Shown here piece after piece: positions 46,050 to 55,751 of a stretch of DNA of 64,000 nt (position 1 is its first letter; each line of letters opens with the position of its first letter). The notes under the pieces are model-generated. The model worked only from the letters and a program-made list of their open reading frames with translations. It was not told where the DNA came from and ran no database searches. The translations under genes were made by a program, and so were the position numbers. Source of the stretch: Allobranchiibius sp. CTAmp26 (GTDB taxonomy: Bacteria; Actinomycetota; Actinomycetes; Actinomycetales; Dermatophilaceae); NCBI RefSeq assembly GCF_017565405.1, contig NZ_JAGEKR010000024.1:1-64000 (forward strand), read 5' to 3'.

Positions 46050-47057
46050 CTAGGACACCGCAGCGGGTACGTCGGCCGCGCCGGTGTGACGCCCCTCGCC
46101 CGCGCCACGACCCGGCCCGCCGCCGAAGACCTGGCGATAGCGCGCGGGCGCGAGGCTCGTCTCGCGGCGGAAGTGCGTCCGCAGGTTGGCCGGCGAGCCG
46201 AGCCCGACCTGCTCGGCGATCTGCTCAACCGACAGACCGGTTCCTTCCAGCAGCTCCTTGGTACGGGCGATCCGCTGCTGCAGAAGCCAGGCCAGCGGGG
46301 TCATCGAGGTGCGCTCGGCGAATCGGCGGTGGAAGGTGCGCGTCGACATCCGCGCCCGCCGGGCCATCTGCGCCACGGTGATCTGCTCGCCCAGCCGCGC
46401 CAGCATCCACTGCTGGGCCGCTGCGAGGTCGTCGTCGCCGGGGGCGATCGGCGGCATCTCGATGAACTGAGCCTGCTCCCCCTCCCGACTCGGCGCCATC
46501 ACGATCCGCTTCGCGACGTGGGTGGCGACGGCGGGCCCCAGGTCCTTGCGCAACAGGTGCAGCGCGAGGTCGACGCCGGTCGTCACGCCGCCCGAGGTGA
46601 GGATCGGCCCGTTGTCGACGAAGAGCGGATTCGGATCGACCTCGAGCGACGGGTGCTGACGCGCCAGATCGGCGCACATCGACCAGTGGGTGGTGACGGT
46701 CAGCCCGTCCAGGAGGCCGGCCTGCGCGAGAGCGAAGGTGCCCGAGCAGATCGAGACCATCCGCGCGCCACGCTGCGCCGCCGACCGCAGAGCCGCCAGG
46801 CCGGGTTCGGCGACGCGCTCCGTCGCGGCACCGCCGTAGCCGGGCACGATCACCGTCTCGGCGCGCCGCAGGAGGCGCAGGTCACCGTCCGGTACGAGGT
46901 GCATGCCCCCGGCCACCGCGACCGGACCACCGTCGAGCGAGGCGGTCCGCACCTCGTAGAACTCCGGCGCCTCCCGGGCGAAGACGTGCATGGGTATCGC
47001 CACGTCCAGCGGCAGGACCTGATCCATCAGCAGCACGACCATCCGATGACGCGTCAT
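46050..47057 (-). CDS. GlxA-family transcriptional regulator (DJ-1/PfpI plus AraC HTH)
   Basis: The protein has 335 residues. Residues 1-195 form a DJ-1/PfpI-like domain with the nucleophile-elbow stretch MVSICSGTFALAQAGLLDG. Residues 210-320 form the AraC-type double helix-turn-helix (ITVAQMARRARMSTRTFHRR, then LSVEQIAEQVGLGSPANLRT). The ATG at 47057 lies six bases after TAGAAT, so the message may be leaderless. It is divergent from an alpha/beta hydrolase, with a palindrome between them, and probably regulates that operon. Ligand is unknown. Confidence 0.9.
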   Translation of the reverse strand: MTRHRMVVLLMDQVLPLDVAIPMHVFAREAPEFYEVRTASLDGGPVAVAGGMHLVPDGDLRLLRRAETVIVPGYGGAATERVAEPGLAALRSAAQRGARMVSICSGTFALAQAGLLDGLTVTTHWSMCADLARQHPSLEVDPNPLFVDNGPILTSGGVTTGVDLALHLLRKDLGPAVATHVAKRIVMAPSREGEQAQFIEMPPIAPGDDDLAAAQQWMLARLGEQITVAQMARRARMSTRTFHRRFAERTSMTPLAWLLQQRIARTKELLEGTGLSVEQIAEQVGLGSPANLRTHFRRETSLAPARYRQVFGGGPGRGAGEGRHTGAADVPAAVS

Positions 47058-47078
47058 GGCATGATTCTATCGACGAAC

Positions 47079-47090
47079 GGCAGTACTGCC
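47079..47090. promoter_or_regulatory. 12-base palindrome in the divergent promoter region
   Basis: GGCAGTACTGCC is a perfect palindrome between the GlxA-type regulator and the hydrolase gene. It is a candidate regulator site for either promoter. Confidence 0.45.
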
Positions 47091-47127
47091 ACTTCCGACG
47101 ACGACGGCGGACGACCACGCTGAAATC

Positions 47128-47901
47128 ATGACCACCGAGACGAACTCTCCGACAACCGATTCCGGTCCGCTCACCGTCGTGCTCGTCCACGGCGCCCTCA
47201 CCGACGCCTCCGTCTGGCACGAGGTCGTCGCCGAGCTGCAGGACCGAGGTCACATCGCCCTCGCGCCCGCTCTGGCCATGCGCAGCCTGGCCGGCGACGC
47301 CGCGGACCTGCACGCCTTCCTACGCACCCTCGACGGCCCGATCCTGGTCGTCGCGCACTCCTACGCCGGGTCCGTCATCTCCGACCCGGACGCGCTCACC
47401 CCCTCGGTAAGTGGGCTGGTCTTCGTGGCGGCGTTCCAGCCGGAGGCCGGTGAGAGCGCGGGCGAGCTCAACGACCGCTTCCCGGGGAGCGGCCTCACGC
47501 CCCCGAACGTCGTGCTGCGCGAGGAGCCCGCCGGGCAGGGCATGTACCTGCGCCCTGAGCGCTTCGCGCAGGTGTACGCCGCCGACGTCGCCCCGCGGAC
47601 CGCGGCGGTGATGGCCGCGGCGCAGCACCCGATCGACCCGGCGGCGCTCGCGGAGACCTTCGCGCAGCCGGCCACGTGGCACTCACTGCCGTCGTGGGCG
47701 CTGGTGGCGACCGCGGACCACTCGATCCCCACCCGGGCGCTGCGGTTCATGGCCGGCCGGGCCGGCTCGAACGTCGTGGAGATCGACTCCTCGCACGCAG
47801 TCCCGGTCGCGCACCCCGCCGAGACCGCGACGGTGATCGAAGACGCCCTGACCGCACTGACCCGCTCGACCACCTCGACCACTGCGGGAGCCACCCGATG
47901 A
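47128..47901 (+). CDS. Alpha/beta-fold hydrolase
   Basis: The protein has 257 residues. It shows VVLVHGALTDASVWHEV (oxyanion His-Gly), the nucleophile elbow VAHSYAGSV, and a late His in IDSSHAVPVAHP, so the Ser-His-Asp triad is plausible. It matches the small esterase/EstC-like hydrolases common beside GlxA-type regulators. Substrate is unknown. The stop overlaps the carbonic anhydrase start (ATGA). Confidence 0.88.
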   Translation: MTTETNSPTTDSGPLTVVLVHGALTDASVWHEVVAELQDRGHIALAPALAMRSLAGDAADLHAFLRTLDGPILVVAHSYAGSVISDPDALTPSVSGLVFVAAFQPEAGESAGELNDRFPGSGLTPPNVVLREEPAGQGMYLRPERFAQVYAADVAPRTAAVMAAAQHPIDPAALAETFAQPATWHSLPSWALVATADHSIPTRALRFMAGRAGSNVVEIDSSHAVPVAHPAETATVIEDALTALTRSTTSTTAGATR

Positions 47902-48452
47902 GCAACCTGACCAATCTGCAGGACCGCAATGCGGCGTTCGCCCGGTCCGGAGCCCACAGAGAGGTGCCGGCGATCCCGTTCATCCCTCGCGAGCACCTCT
48001 ACGTGATCACCTGCATCGACCCGCGGGTGGACCCGGCCGCCTTCCTCGGGCTGCAGCTGGGCGACGCGATCGTGGCGCGCGACGTCGGCGGCCGGGTGAC
48101 TCCTGAGGTCATCCGCGACGTCTCCTACATCAGCCATCTCGTGCAGACGAAGGCTGCGGAGGGACCGTGGTTCGAGGTGGCGGTCATCCATCACACCGAC
48201 TGCGGATCGGGGCTGCTCGCCGACGACACGCTGCGGCACGACTTCGTCCACCGGATGGGGCTCGACGAACGCACCCTGACCGACACCGCGGTGCTGGACC
48301 CTGAGCGCACCGTGCGTACCGACGTGGCCCGGCTGCGGTGGGCGCCGACGATCTCCCCCGCCGTACGCGTCTCCGGGCACGTCTACGACGTGGGCACCGG
48401 CCTGGTCCACACGGTCGTCGACACCGCCGGAGCGGATGCCATCAAGGGCTGA
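47898..48452 (+). CDS. Beta-type carbonic anhydrase
   Basis: The protein has 184 residues. Zinc and active-site residues are C39-x-D41-x-R43 (ITCIDPRVD), H98/H99 and C102 (VIHHTDCG). It hydrates carbon dioxide to bicarbonate. The family here is the beta-CA with the CxDxR pattern. It is coupled to the hydrolase gene by a four-base overlap, an unusual pairing, so a related metal-dependent activity is possible. Confidence 0.85.
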   Translation: MSNLTNLQDRNAAFARSGAHREVPAIPFIPREHLYVITCIDPRVDPAAFLGLQLGDAIVARDVGGRVTPEVIRDVSYISHLVQTKAAEGPWFEVAVIHHTDCGSGLLADDTLRHDFVHRMGLDERTLTDTAVLDPERTVRTDVARLRWAPTISPAVRVSGHVYDVGTGLVHTVVDTAGADAIKG

Positions 48453-48515
48453 GCGCACGGCCGCACGACGCTGATTTATGCAGTCCCGCCGGGACCGGGT
48501 AACCTCTGCTCGCCT

Positions 48516-48605
48516 GGAGGATTCGCATAGTGGCCTAGTGCGCACGATTGGAAATCGTGTTGGGGATGAAACCCCTCGCGGGTTCAAATCCCGCATCCTC
48601 CGCCA
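48516..48605 (+). tRNA. tRNA-Ser (anticodon GGA)
   Basis: It is a 90-base class II tRNA. GGAGGAT (48516-48522) pairs with ATCCTCC (48595-48601). The anticodon loop reads TTGGAAA within CGATTGGAAATCG. A long variable arm is present, the T-loop is GGTTCAAATCC, and CCA is encoded at 48603-48605. Confidence 0.97.
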
Positions 48606-48608
48606 CAT

Positions 48609-48642
48609 CGACGGGCCGGCCCCACTTCGGGCCGGCCCGTCG
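48609..48642 (+). terminator. Terminator after tRNA-Ser
   Basis: CGACGGGCCGGCCC (48609-48622) pairs perfectly with GGGCCGGCCCGTCG (48629-48642), with a CACTTC loop. There is no strong U tract, as is usual in high-GC actinobacteria. Confidence 0.8.
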
Positions 48643-48775
48643 TGCTGTGCCGACCGACCGTCGTACGACGTGCCTGCCTGCCGCCGTCCCGGTGCGCCCT
48701 GTGGTGGTGAGAGCATCCTGGGGAGGAGCCGCCGGGTCCGATCCGGCGCTCACGAGCCCCGCAGGAGTGCCCCCG

Positions 48776-49723
48776 ATGCCCGTCGGTCCGACTGACGCCA
48801 GCAAGACCCCGCGGTACGCCGGACTCACGACCTTCGCGCGACTGCCGCGCCGCGAGGACGTCGAGGAGTACGACGTGGCGGTGGTGGGGGTGCCGTTCGA
48901 CAGCGGGGTGAGCTACCGGCCCGGTGCCCGCTTCGGGCCCTCGCACATCCGGGAGAGCTCGCGGCTGCTGCGGCCGTGGAACCCCGAGCTCGAGGTGGCG
49001 CCGTTCGACCTCCAGCAGGTGGTGGACGCCGGTGACATCGCGGCCAACCCGTTCGACATCGAGGACGCGATCGGGCAGATCGAGCGGGGTGCGGCCGAGC
49101 TGACCGCCGGTGGGCGACGGCTGCTCACGCTCGGCGGCGACCACACCATCACGCTGCCGTTGCTGCGGGTGATGCACGCGGCGTACGGGCCGATCGCGGT
49201 GCTGCACTTCGATGCCCACCTCGACACGTGGGACACCTACTTCGGCGCCCCGCACACCCATGGCACGACGTTCCGGCGGGCCTCCGAGGAGGGGCTGCTC
49301 GACCGGGATCACTGCCTGCACATCGGGATCCGCGGACCGCTCTACGACGTCCGCGACCTGCCGGAGTCCGCCGATCTCGGCTTCGCGACCATCCACGCCA
49401 CCCAGTTCGACGAGCTCGGTACGCGCGGGGTGATCGAGGCGATGCTCGCGCGGCTCGGCGATGCGCCCGTCTACGTCTCGATCGATATCGACGTGCTCGA
49501 TCCCGGGAACGCGCCGGGCACCGGCACCCCGGAGGCCGGCGGTCTGACGAGTCGGGAGCTGCTCGCGATCCTGCGAGCGCTGACCGCCACGAACGTCGTC
49601 TCGGCCGACATCGTCGAGGTGGCGCCGGCGTATGACCATGCGCAGATCACCGGTATCGCCGCCTCGCACGTCGGGTACGAGCTGCTGAGCGTCATGAAGC
49701 CGAACGCCGCTGTGACCGCATGA
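48776..49723 (+). CDS. Agmatinase/ureohydrolase-family enzyme
   Basis: The protein has 315 residues. Metal-binding motifs are [21 protein letters not shown] and [22 protein letters not shown], with all Asp/His ligands present. [10 protein letters not shown] fits agmatinase. Classical members split agmatine to putrescine and urea; others act on guanidine or guanidino acids. The ATG at 48776 has AGGAG upstream. It is coupled to a gamma-glutamyltransferase gene, so a guanidino-amine breakdown route is conceivable. Confidence 0.88.
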   Translation: MPVGPTDASKTPRYAGLTTFARLPRREDVEEYDVAVVGVPFDSGVSYRPGARFGPSHIRESSRLLRPWNPELEVAPFDLQQVVDAGDIAANPFDIEDAIGQIERGAAELTAGGRRLLTLGGDHTITLPLLRVMHAAYGPIAVLHFDAHLDTWDTYFGAPHTHGTTFRRASEEGLLDRDHCLHIGIRGPLYDVRDLPESADLGFATIHATQFDELGTRGVIEAMLARLGDAPVYVSIDIDVLDPGNAPGTGTPEAGGLTSRELLAILRALTATNVVSADIVEVAPAYDHAQITGIAASHVGYELLSVMKPNAAVTA

Positions 49724-51498
49724 CGTTCACGACGCGACCCACGCTCGCGGGCACCTTCGGAATGGTCTCCTCCACCCACTGGATCGCGTCGCAGTCGGCG
49801 ATGAGCGTCCTGGAACGCGGCGGCAACGCCTTCGACGCCGCCGCGTGCGCCGGTTTCGTGCTGCACGTGGTCGAACCGCACCTGAACGGTCCCGGCGGCG
49901 ACATGCCCGCCATCGTCGCCACCGCCGACGATCCGACGCCCCGGGTGCTCTGCGGCCAGGGCCCGGCGCCGGCCGGAGCCACCATCGAGCACTACCGCGC
50001 CGAGGGCCTGGACCAGGTGCCCGGGTCGGGCCTGCTGGCCGCCGCGATCCCCGGCGCGGTCGACGCCTGGCTGGTGCTGCTGCGCGACCACGGCACCTGG
50101 GAGCTGTCCGACGTACTGGAACCGGCCATCGGGTACGCCGAGGCCGGGCACCCCGTCCTCCCCGCCGTCTGCGCGACCATCGAGCGGGTCTCCGGGATGT
50201 TCACCGAGCACTGGCCCACCTCGGCGGACACCTGGCTGGCCGACGGGAAGGCCCCCGCGGCGGGTTCGATGGTGACCAACCGCGCGTACGCCGCGACCCT
50301 GCGCCGCCTCCTCGCCGAGGGCGCCGCCGCCGGCACCGACCGGGTGAGCCGCATCGAGGGCGCCCGGCGTGCGTGGTCGCAGGGTTTCGTCGCCGACGCG
50401 GTCGACCGCTTCGCCCGGGGTTCGTTCCTGGACTCCAGCGGCGCGGCTCACGCCGGAGTGATCACCGGCGCAGACCTCACGGGGTTCAGCGCGACCTGGG
50501 AGTCCGCCGCCACCCTCGACTGGGCGGGCACCACGGTCGCCAAGACCGGCGCGTGGGGCCAGGGGCCGGTGCTGCTGCAGTCGCTGCAGATGCTCTCGGC
50601 GCTCGGCGACCCCGCCGAGCTCGACCTGCTCGGCGCGGACGGCGTGCACACCACGACCGAGGTCATGAAGCTCGCGTTCGCGGACCGCGAGGCGTTCTAC
50701 GGCGACGTCGACGTGCCGCTGAGCGACCTGCTCGACCCGGCGTACGCCGCGCAGCGCGCAGCCCTCGTCGGCGCGGACGCCTCGATGGAGATCCGGCCCG
50801 GCAGCCCCGGCGGTCGGGCACCGGTGCTCCCCCGCGGCCTGGGCGAGACAGACTCTGCGGCAGGCGATTCGACCGTCGGCGAACCGACGGTCGCAACGCC
50901 CACCGCGCAACGTGGGGACACCTGTCACGTCGATGTGGTCGACCGTTTCGGCAACATGATCTCCGCGACCCCGAGCGGCGGATGGTTGCAGAGTTCGCCC
51001 ACCATCCCCGAGCTCGGCTTCTGCCTCGGCACGCGTGCCCAGATGTTCCGACTGCAGGAGGGCCTTCCGGCCTCGCTCGCTCCCGGCCGCCGGCCGCGGA
51101 CCACCCTCAGCCCGACCTTGGTGCTGCGCGACGGCGCGCCCCTCCTGGCGTGCGGCACCCCGGGTGGCGACCAGCAGGATCAGTGGCAGTTGCTCTTCCT
51201 GCTGCGGGTACTCGCTCAGGGCAGCGCACTGCAGGAGGCCATCGACGCGCCGGCCTGGCACAGCGAGGCGATCCCCAGCTCGTTCTACCCGCGCGGCATG
51301 CAGCCCGGGGTGCTGGTGATCGAGGACCGGATGGACCCCGCCGCGGTGCGCGACCTGTCAGCCCGCGGTCACGACGTAGAGCTCGGCCCGGCGTGGAGCG
51401 AGGGTCGACTGTGCGCCGTCACCCGCGACGCCACGACGGGCGTCCTGCGGGCCGGCGCCAACCCCCGCGGCATGCAGGGGTACGCCGTCGGGCGGTGA
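49720..51498 (+). CDS. Gamma-glutamyltransferase/acylase family protein
   Basis: The protein has 592 residues. It shows the family N-terminus ([38 protein letters not shown]). The probable self-cleaving Thr is in [15 protein letters not shown], where typical GGTs have TTHxxxxD. The small subunit contains [15 protein letters not shown] and [10 protein letters not shown]. There is no signal peptide, so it is probably cytoplasmic. The ATG overlaps the agmatinase stop (ATGA). Substrate may be a gamma-glutamyl amide or another acyl amide. Confidence 0.88.
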   Translation: MTFTTRPTLAGTFGMVSSTHWIASQSAMSVLERGGNAFDAAACAGFVLHVVEPHLNGPGGDMPAIVATADDPTPRVLCGQGPAPAGATIEHYRAEGLDQVPGSGLLAAAIPGAVDAWLVLLRDHGTWELSDVLEPAIGYAEAGHPVLPAVCATIERVSGMFTEHWPTSADTWLADGKAPAAGSMVTNRAYAATLRRLLAEGAAAGTDRVSRIEGARRAWSQGFVADAVDRFARGSFLDSSGAAHAGVITGADLTGFSATWESAATLDWAGTTVAKTGAWGQGPVLLQSLQMLSALGDPAELDLLGADGVHTTTEVMKLAFADREAFYGDVDVPLSDLLDPAYAAQRAALVGADASMEIRPGSPGGRAPVLPRGLGETDSAAGDSTVGEPTVATPTAQRGDTCHVDVVDRFGNMISATPSGGWLQSSPTIPELGFCLGTRAQMFRLQEGLPASLAPGRRPRTTLSPTLVLRDGAPLLACGTPGGDQQDQWQLLFLLRVLAQGSALQEAIDAPAWHSEAIPSSFYPRGMQPGVLVIEDRMDPAAVRDLSARGHDVELGPAWSEGRLCAVTRDATTGVLRAGANPRGMQGYAVGR

Positions 51499-51522
51499 CG
51501 ACCGCCCGGGCCGGGCGTTCGG

Positions 51523-52401
51523 TCAGGCCTCGGGGATGTCGCGGCCGAAGCTCTCCAGGGTGATGGCGGTGGGCTCGGGGCCGCCACGCCGGTCGGTGTC
51601 CAGGGCGTCGATGGCCACGATCTGGTCATCGCTGAGCTCGAAGTCGAAGACGTCGAAGTTCTCCGAGATGCGCTGCGGCTTGGTCGATTTCGGAATCACC
51701 GAGCGACCCTCCTGCAGATGCCAGCGCAGCATCACCTGGGCAGGCGACTTCCCGTGCGCCTGCGCGATGTCGCCGATCACCGGGTCCTGCAGGGTGCTGG
51801 TGTGCTCGCCGTCGCGGTAGAACGTGATCCCGCCGATGGGCGACCACGCCTGGGTGAGGATGCCGTGCTCCGCACCGAAGGCCTGCACCTCCCGCTGCTG
51901 GAAGTAGGGGTGCAGTTCGATCTGATTGACCGCGGGCACCACGGTGGCCTTCTCCATCAATGCGGTGAGGTGCTCGACCATGAAGTTGCTGACCCCGATC
52001 GCGCGGACCCGGCCGTCGGCCAGCAGCTTCTCCAGCGCCCGATAGGCCTGCTGGGTCTTCTCGAAGTCCGAGGGCAGTGCCTGGTGCAGGATCAGCAGGT
52101 CGAGCTGCTCCACACCGAGCTTGCCGGCGCTCTTGTCGAACGCGTGCAGAGTCTCGTCGTACCCGTAGTCGCTGATCCACACCTTCGTCTCGACGAAGAC
52201 GTCGTCGCGTGCGAGCGCCGAGTCTCGGACGGCCTCACCGACCTCGCGTTCGTTGCCGTACGCCGCTGCGGTGTCGATGTGCCGGTATCCCGTCGCCAGT
52301 GCCGCTGCGACCGCGTTGCGGGTCTCATCGGCGGGGGTCTGGAACACGCCCAGCCCGATGGCGGGCATGCGCACGTCGTTGTTCAGGGTCAGCTCTTGCA
52401 T
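51523..52401 (-). CDS. Aldo/keto reductase
   Basis: The protein has 292 residues and forms a TIM barrel with the catalytic set Asp and Tyr in DTAAAYGNEREVG, Lys in VETKVWI and His in LILHQALP. It reduces small aldehydes or ketones with NADPH (2,5-diketogluconate-reductase-like group). The ATG at 52401 has AAGGAG a few bases upstream. Confidence 0.9.
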   Translation of the reverse strand: MQELTLNNDVRMPAIGLGVFQTPADETRNAVAAALATGYRHIDTAAAYGNEREVGEAVRDSALARDDVFVETKVWISDYGYDETLHAFDKSAGKLGVEQLDLLILHQALPSDFEKTQQAYRALEKLLADGRVRAIGVSNFMVEHLTALMEKATVVPAVNQIELHPYFQQREVQAFGAEHGILTQAWSPIGGITFYRDGEHTSTLQDPVIGDIAQAHGKSPAQVMLRWHLQEGRSVIPKSTKPQRISENFDVFDFELSDDQIVAIDALDTDRRGGPEPTAITLESFGRDIPEA

Positions 52402-52490
52402 GGTTCTCTCCTTGCTCGGGATGTCATCGGGTCGACGGAGGGCGTTTCCCGCCGCGGATGCGACCCGCGTTCGCGTCGGAGACGACGTGG

Positions 52491-53507
52491 TCAGCGACGC
52501 CGCGCGGCTGCGACGAGTTCGTGCTCGCCGTAACTGTTGTCGTCCGGGTTGACGGTCACGCCGGGCGCGACGATCGCGTCGATCCGGTCGAGCACGTCAT
52601 CGGTGAGGGTGAGGTCGGCGGCGGGCAGGTAGGACTGCAGCTGTTCCATCGTGCGCGGTCCGACGATCGCGGAGGTGACGCCGGGGTGGTTGACGACGAA
52701 CGCGATCGCCAGCTCGATCATGCTCACCCCGGCCTGCTCGGCGAGCTGGGCCAGGTCCTCGACGATGTCGAGTTTCCGCTGGTTCGCGGGGACGTTCATG
52801 TCGAAGCGGGCACTCGGGCGGGCGCTGGACGTCGGCGCCGACGCGGCGTCCTTGCGCCACCTGCCGGAGAGCCACCCGCCACCGAGCGGGCTGTAGGTCA
52901 GCGTGCCCATGCCGTATCGACGCGTGGTCGGGAGCACATCCTCGTCGATGCCGCGCACGAGGATCGAGTACGGCGGCTGCTCCGTGACGAACCGCTCCAG
53001 GTTGCGCTCCCGGGCGGCCCACTGGGCTTGCACGATCTGCGACCCGGAGAACGAGGAGGAGCCGATGTAGCGCACCTTCCCCGCGTGCACCAGGTCCGAC
53101 AGTGCGCCCAGGGTCTCCTCGACGTCGATCTCCGGGGTGGGTCGGTGCACCTGGTAGAGGTCGATGTGGTCGGTCTTCAACCGCCGCAGGGAGTTCTCGA
53201 CCTCGCGGATGATCCACCGACGCGAACCGCCGCGCTGATTGGGGCTTTCACCCATCGGCATGAAGAACTTGGTGGCCAACACGACGTCGTCACGTCGGCC
53301 CTGCAACGCAGCACCGACGATCTCCTCCGAGACGCCTGCTGAGTACACGTCCGCGGTGTCGACGAAGTTGATCCCGGCGTCGAGGGCGGCGTGGATGATG
53401 CGGGTCGCATCGGCCGTGTCGTCGTTGCCCCAGGGTCCGAACATCATGGCGCCCAGGCAGAGGGGGCTGACCTGCACGCCGGTGCGGCCGAGTGAGCGGT
53501 ACTCCAT
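52491..53507 (-). CDS. Aldo/keto reductase
   Basis: The protein has 338 residues. It belongs to the YghZ/AKR11-12-like group: MEYRSLGRTGVQVSPLCLGA, DTADVYSAGVSEEIVG, ATKFFMP and YQVHRPTP give the Asp-Tyr-Lys-His set. The start at 53507 shares one base with the stop of the cupin gene upstream (TGATG), so the pair is coupled. Substrate is unknown. Confidence 0.9.
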   Translation of the reverse strand: MEYRSLGRTGVQVSPLCLGAMMFGPWGNDDTADATRIIHAALDAGINFVDTADVYSAGVSEEIVGAALQGRRDDVVLATKFFMPMGESPNQRGGSRRWIIREVENSLRRLKTDHIDLYQVHRPTPEIDVEETLGALSDLVHAGKVRYIGSSSFSGSQIVQAQWAARERNLERFVTEQPPYSILVRGIDEDVLPTTRRYGMGTLTYSPLGGGWLSGRWRKDAASAPTSSARPSARFDMNVPANQRKLDIVEDLAQLAEQAGVSMIELAIAFVVNHPGVTSAIVGPRTMEQLQSYLPAADLTLTDDVLDRIDAIVAPGVTVNPDDNSYGEHELVAAARRR

Positions 53508-53932
53508 CAGTGACTCCCTGAGGCGGTAGCAGCGGCCTCGGCCGCGGCGTACTGCTCGTCGGTGACCGGGTCCAACCAGGTCGTCGCGTCCGTGTCCCCG
53601 CTCGCGTCCAGGATCGCGTAGTGGCACATCATGTGGTCGGCGGTGCCGCCGTGGAAGTGCTCCTCGCCGGCCGGTGTCCAGACGCTTTCCCCCGCCTGAA
53701 GCAGGATCGTGCGCCCGTCGCGGGTGCCGACCAGGCCGATGCCGTCGGTGCACACGAGCAGCTGCCCGTGGGCGTGGGAGTGCCAATTGGTACGCGCTCC
53801 GGGCGTGAAACGCACGTGCCCGCAGACCAATTGGGACGTGCCATCGCCGTTGAACAGCGGGTCCATCCACACGTCGCCGGTGAAGTTCTCCGCGGGTGTC
53901 TTGACGGTCGCGGCGCGGGGGTTCTTGTTCAT
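53507..53932 (-). CDS. Cupin-domain protein
   Basis: The protein has 141 residues: a single small cupin barrel with metal-type His residues in NWHSHAHGQLL and EEHFHGG. This group includes quercetin-dioxygenase-like and carboxymuconolactone-associated cupins. It is coupled to an aldo/keto reductase, suggesting a shared small-molecule pathway. Confidence 0.87.
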   Translation of the reverse strand: MNKNPRAATVKTPAENFTGDVWMDPLFNGDGTSQLVCGHVRFTPGARTNWHSHAHGQLLVCTDGIGLVGTRDGRTILLQAGESVWTPAGEEHFHGGTADHMMCHYAILDASGDTDATTWLDPVTDEQYAAAEAAATASGSH

Positions 53933-54330
53933 GAGTGTCTCCGTCTCCTCTGCTGGCCGACGTGCTCAGCACACCACCGTCGCGGGGGTGCTCCGAGCCC
54001 CGGTCCGGTCCTGGCTCACCGCCGGACGTTCCACCCGACCACCATTGCACCGGTCAGCACCGACCGCCGGAGTGGGCACCTGCGGGCTGTCGTCCACGCA
54101 CAGCAGGTGTCACATATGTCGCATTCGTGCCACGGCATGGCAACCGGGTGGTGCGGTGTGTGGAAAACTCCGAAACCGTCCATCTCGATGCAAGGGGGAT
54201 GTGGATAACGGGGCTCGAATGATCAACATTCACAGCATTTTTCGTAATATTTACCCTTGTCAGGGATATCGAACACGCGTATGATTCAGAATGTAGGGAA
54301 GAGGTAGGAGCAGCGATCGCAGGAGGGGTC
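53933..54330. other. Promoter region between the cupin gene and the DUF222 gene
   Basis: No supported gene. The right half (54200-54300) is distinctly AT-rich and holds a strong promoter for the DUF222/HNH gene. The left half holds the 5' side of the cupin operon. I see no RNA gene. Confidence 0.5.
54257..54285 (+). promoter_or_regulatory. Sigma-70-type promoter for the DUF222/HNH gene
   Basis: TTGTCA (54257-54262) and TATGAT (54280-54285) are separated by exactly 17 bases. The gene starts at 54331 behind GGAGGGG. This is the clearest housekeeping-type promoter in the window. Confidence 0.65.
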
Positions 54331-55743
54331 ATGGCGCAGTCGACAACCGACACGCGGGTGCCCGCGGTGCCGGGGACGGGTGTCCGGCTGCTGTCGCTGC
54401 TGAGGGAGTTCAAGACCGCGTTGGATGAGTGGCCCGCTGCGCTGTACCAGTTGGATGAGACCGAGCTGGGCGAGGTCGTCGGGTCGATGCTGCAGATCGG
54501 AACACGGGGAGAAAACGTTGCCGCCCTGGCCACCTCCGACGCGTTGAACCGGGGCACCGTCTCCAACTCCACCGCCACCGGAGCACCCGCCTGGGTCGCT
54601 CAGCAGACCGCCGGCGTGGAACCGACCGTCGTACGCCGGGTCGGCGCCGTGGGGGTCGAATGCGCCGACCCGCGGAACAAGGTCGTGGCCGATGCGTTGG
54701 CGACCGGGTCGGCGAGCGTGCCGGTCGCGGCGGCCGCGCTGCGTGAGGTGCCACAGATACTGCCAAAACTGCCCACCGCGGATCGCGACGACCTGCTGGG
54801 TCGTTACCTGTCGTTGTCCGACCACGGCGCACGGACCCTGCGGGAGTTGAGCACCCGGATCCTAGGCGAATACGCGCCGGAGCAACTGGCCCACAACGAG
54901 GAACGCCAGCAGGACTGTGAGTCGGTGTACTGGGCCGACCTGCCCTCCGGGCTGACCCGGTTCGTCGCCGAACTGTCCGGTGGGCACGCCGCCGTCGTCA
55001 AACACGCGCTCCGCGCTCTGTCCGCACCCGCGCCACAGACCTGCTCGACCAGCACCAACGAGGATCCCGCGCCGCTGGAGACCGGGGCCGGCGCGCCCGA
55101 GCGAGACTCCCGTACCCCTGCCAAGCGCCGGGCGGATGCCCTCGTGCGACTGGTCGACACCGCGGCCGGGGTGCTGGACGGCACCAGCCCGCGGTCTGTC
55201 GGGGAGTTCGGCGGGACCGCGAAGATCCTGGTCACCATGGACTACGCGACCTTGTACGAGGGGCTTCGCGAGGCCGGCCGACTCGACCAATTCGGTTCAC
55301 GAGGCAGCGGATCCGATCCGACGTACCTGCCGGGGATCGGCGACACCACCGACGGGGACTACCTCGACGCGGGCACCCTGCGTCGATTGGCCTGCGATGC
55401 GGACCTGATCCCCGCCGTCCTCGGCGGCGACTCCGAACCACTCGACGTCGGCCGTGCGAAACGCCTCTTCACCGGTGGCTTACGGACCGCGATCATCCAC
55501 CGAGACAAAGGCTGTACCTTTCCCGGCTGCGACCGGCCACCCGACTGGTGCGAGGCCCACCATGTGACCCCGTGGTGGGCCGGCGGAAAGACCAATCTCG
55601 CCAACGCAGCACTGCTCTGCGCCAGGCACCACACCATCGTCCACCGCGACCTACTCACCGCCCAGGTCACCAGCGCCGGCGTCACCTGGGACCTCACCCC
55701 CGGCCTGATGCCCTCCCGACCCGGCCAGACTCCAGCAGCCTGA
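54331..55743 (+). CDS. DUF222 and HNH endonuclease domain protein
   Basis: The protein has 470 residues. The N-terminal DUF222 region (about 20-330) precedes a C-terminal HNH nuclease: CTFPGCDRPPDWCEAHHVTP, WWAGGKTNLANAALLCARHH and TIVH give the Cys-type zinc knuckle and the His/Asn residues. These genes occur in many copies in actinobacteria and behave like selfish or mobile elements; their function is not known. An AT-rich upstream region and a strong promoter set it apart from its neighbours. Confidence 0.9.
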   Translation: MAQSTTDTRVPAVPGTGVRLLSLLREFKTALDEWPAALYQLDETELGEVVGSMLQIGTRGENVAALATSDALNRGTVSNSTATGAPAWVAQQTAGVEPTVVRRVGAVGVECADPRNKVVADALATGSASVPVAAAALREVPQILPKLPTADRDDLLGRYLSLSDHGARTLRELSTRILGEYAPEQLAHNEERQQDCESVYWADLPSGLTRFVAELSGGHAAVVKHALRALSAPAPQTCSTSTNEDPAPLETGAGAPERDSRTPAKRRADALVRLVDTAAGVLDGTSPRSVGEFGGTAKILVTMDYATLYEGLREAGRLDQFGSRGSGSDPTYLPGIGDTTDGDYLDAGTLRRLACDADLIPAVLGGDSEPLDVGRAKRLFTGGLRTAIIHRDKGCTFPGCDRPPDWCEAHHVTPWWAGGKTNLANAALLCARHHTIVHRDLLTAQVTSAGVTWDLTPGLMPSRPGQTPAA

Positions 55744-55751
55744 CGCGCGGG

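Noticed and set aside
48516-48605. tRNA-Ser as a second integration site
   Set aside because: No integrase and no repeated 3' tRNA fragment is seen nearby.
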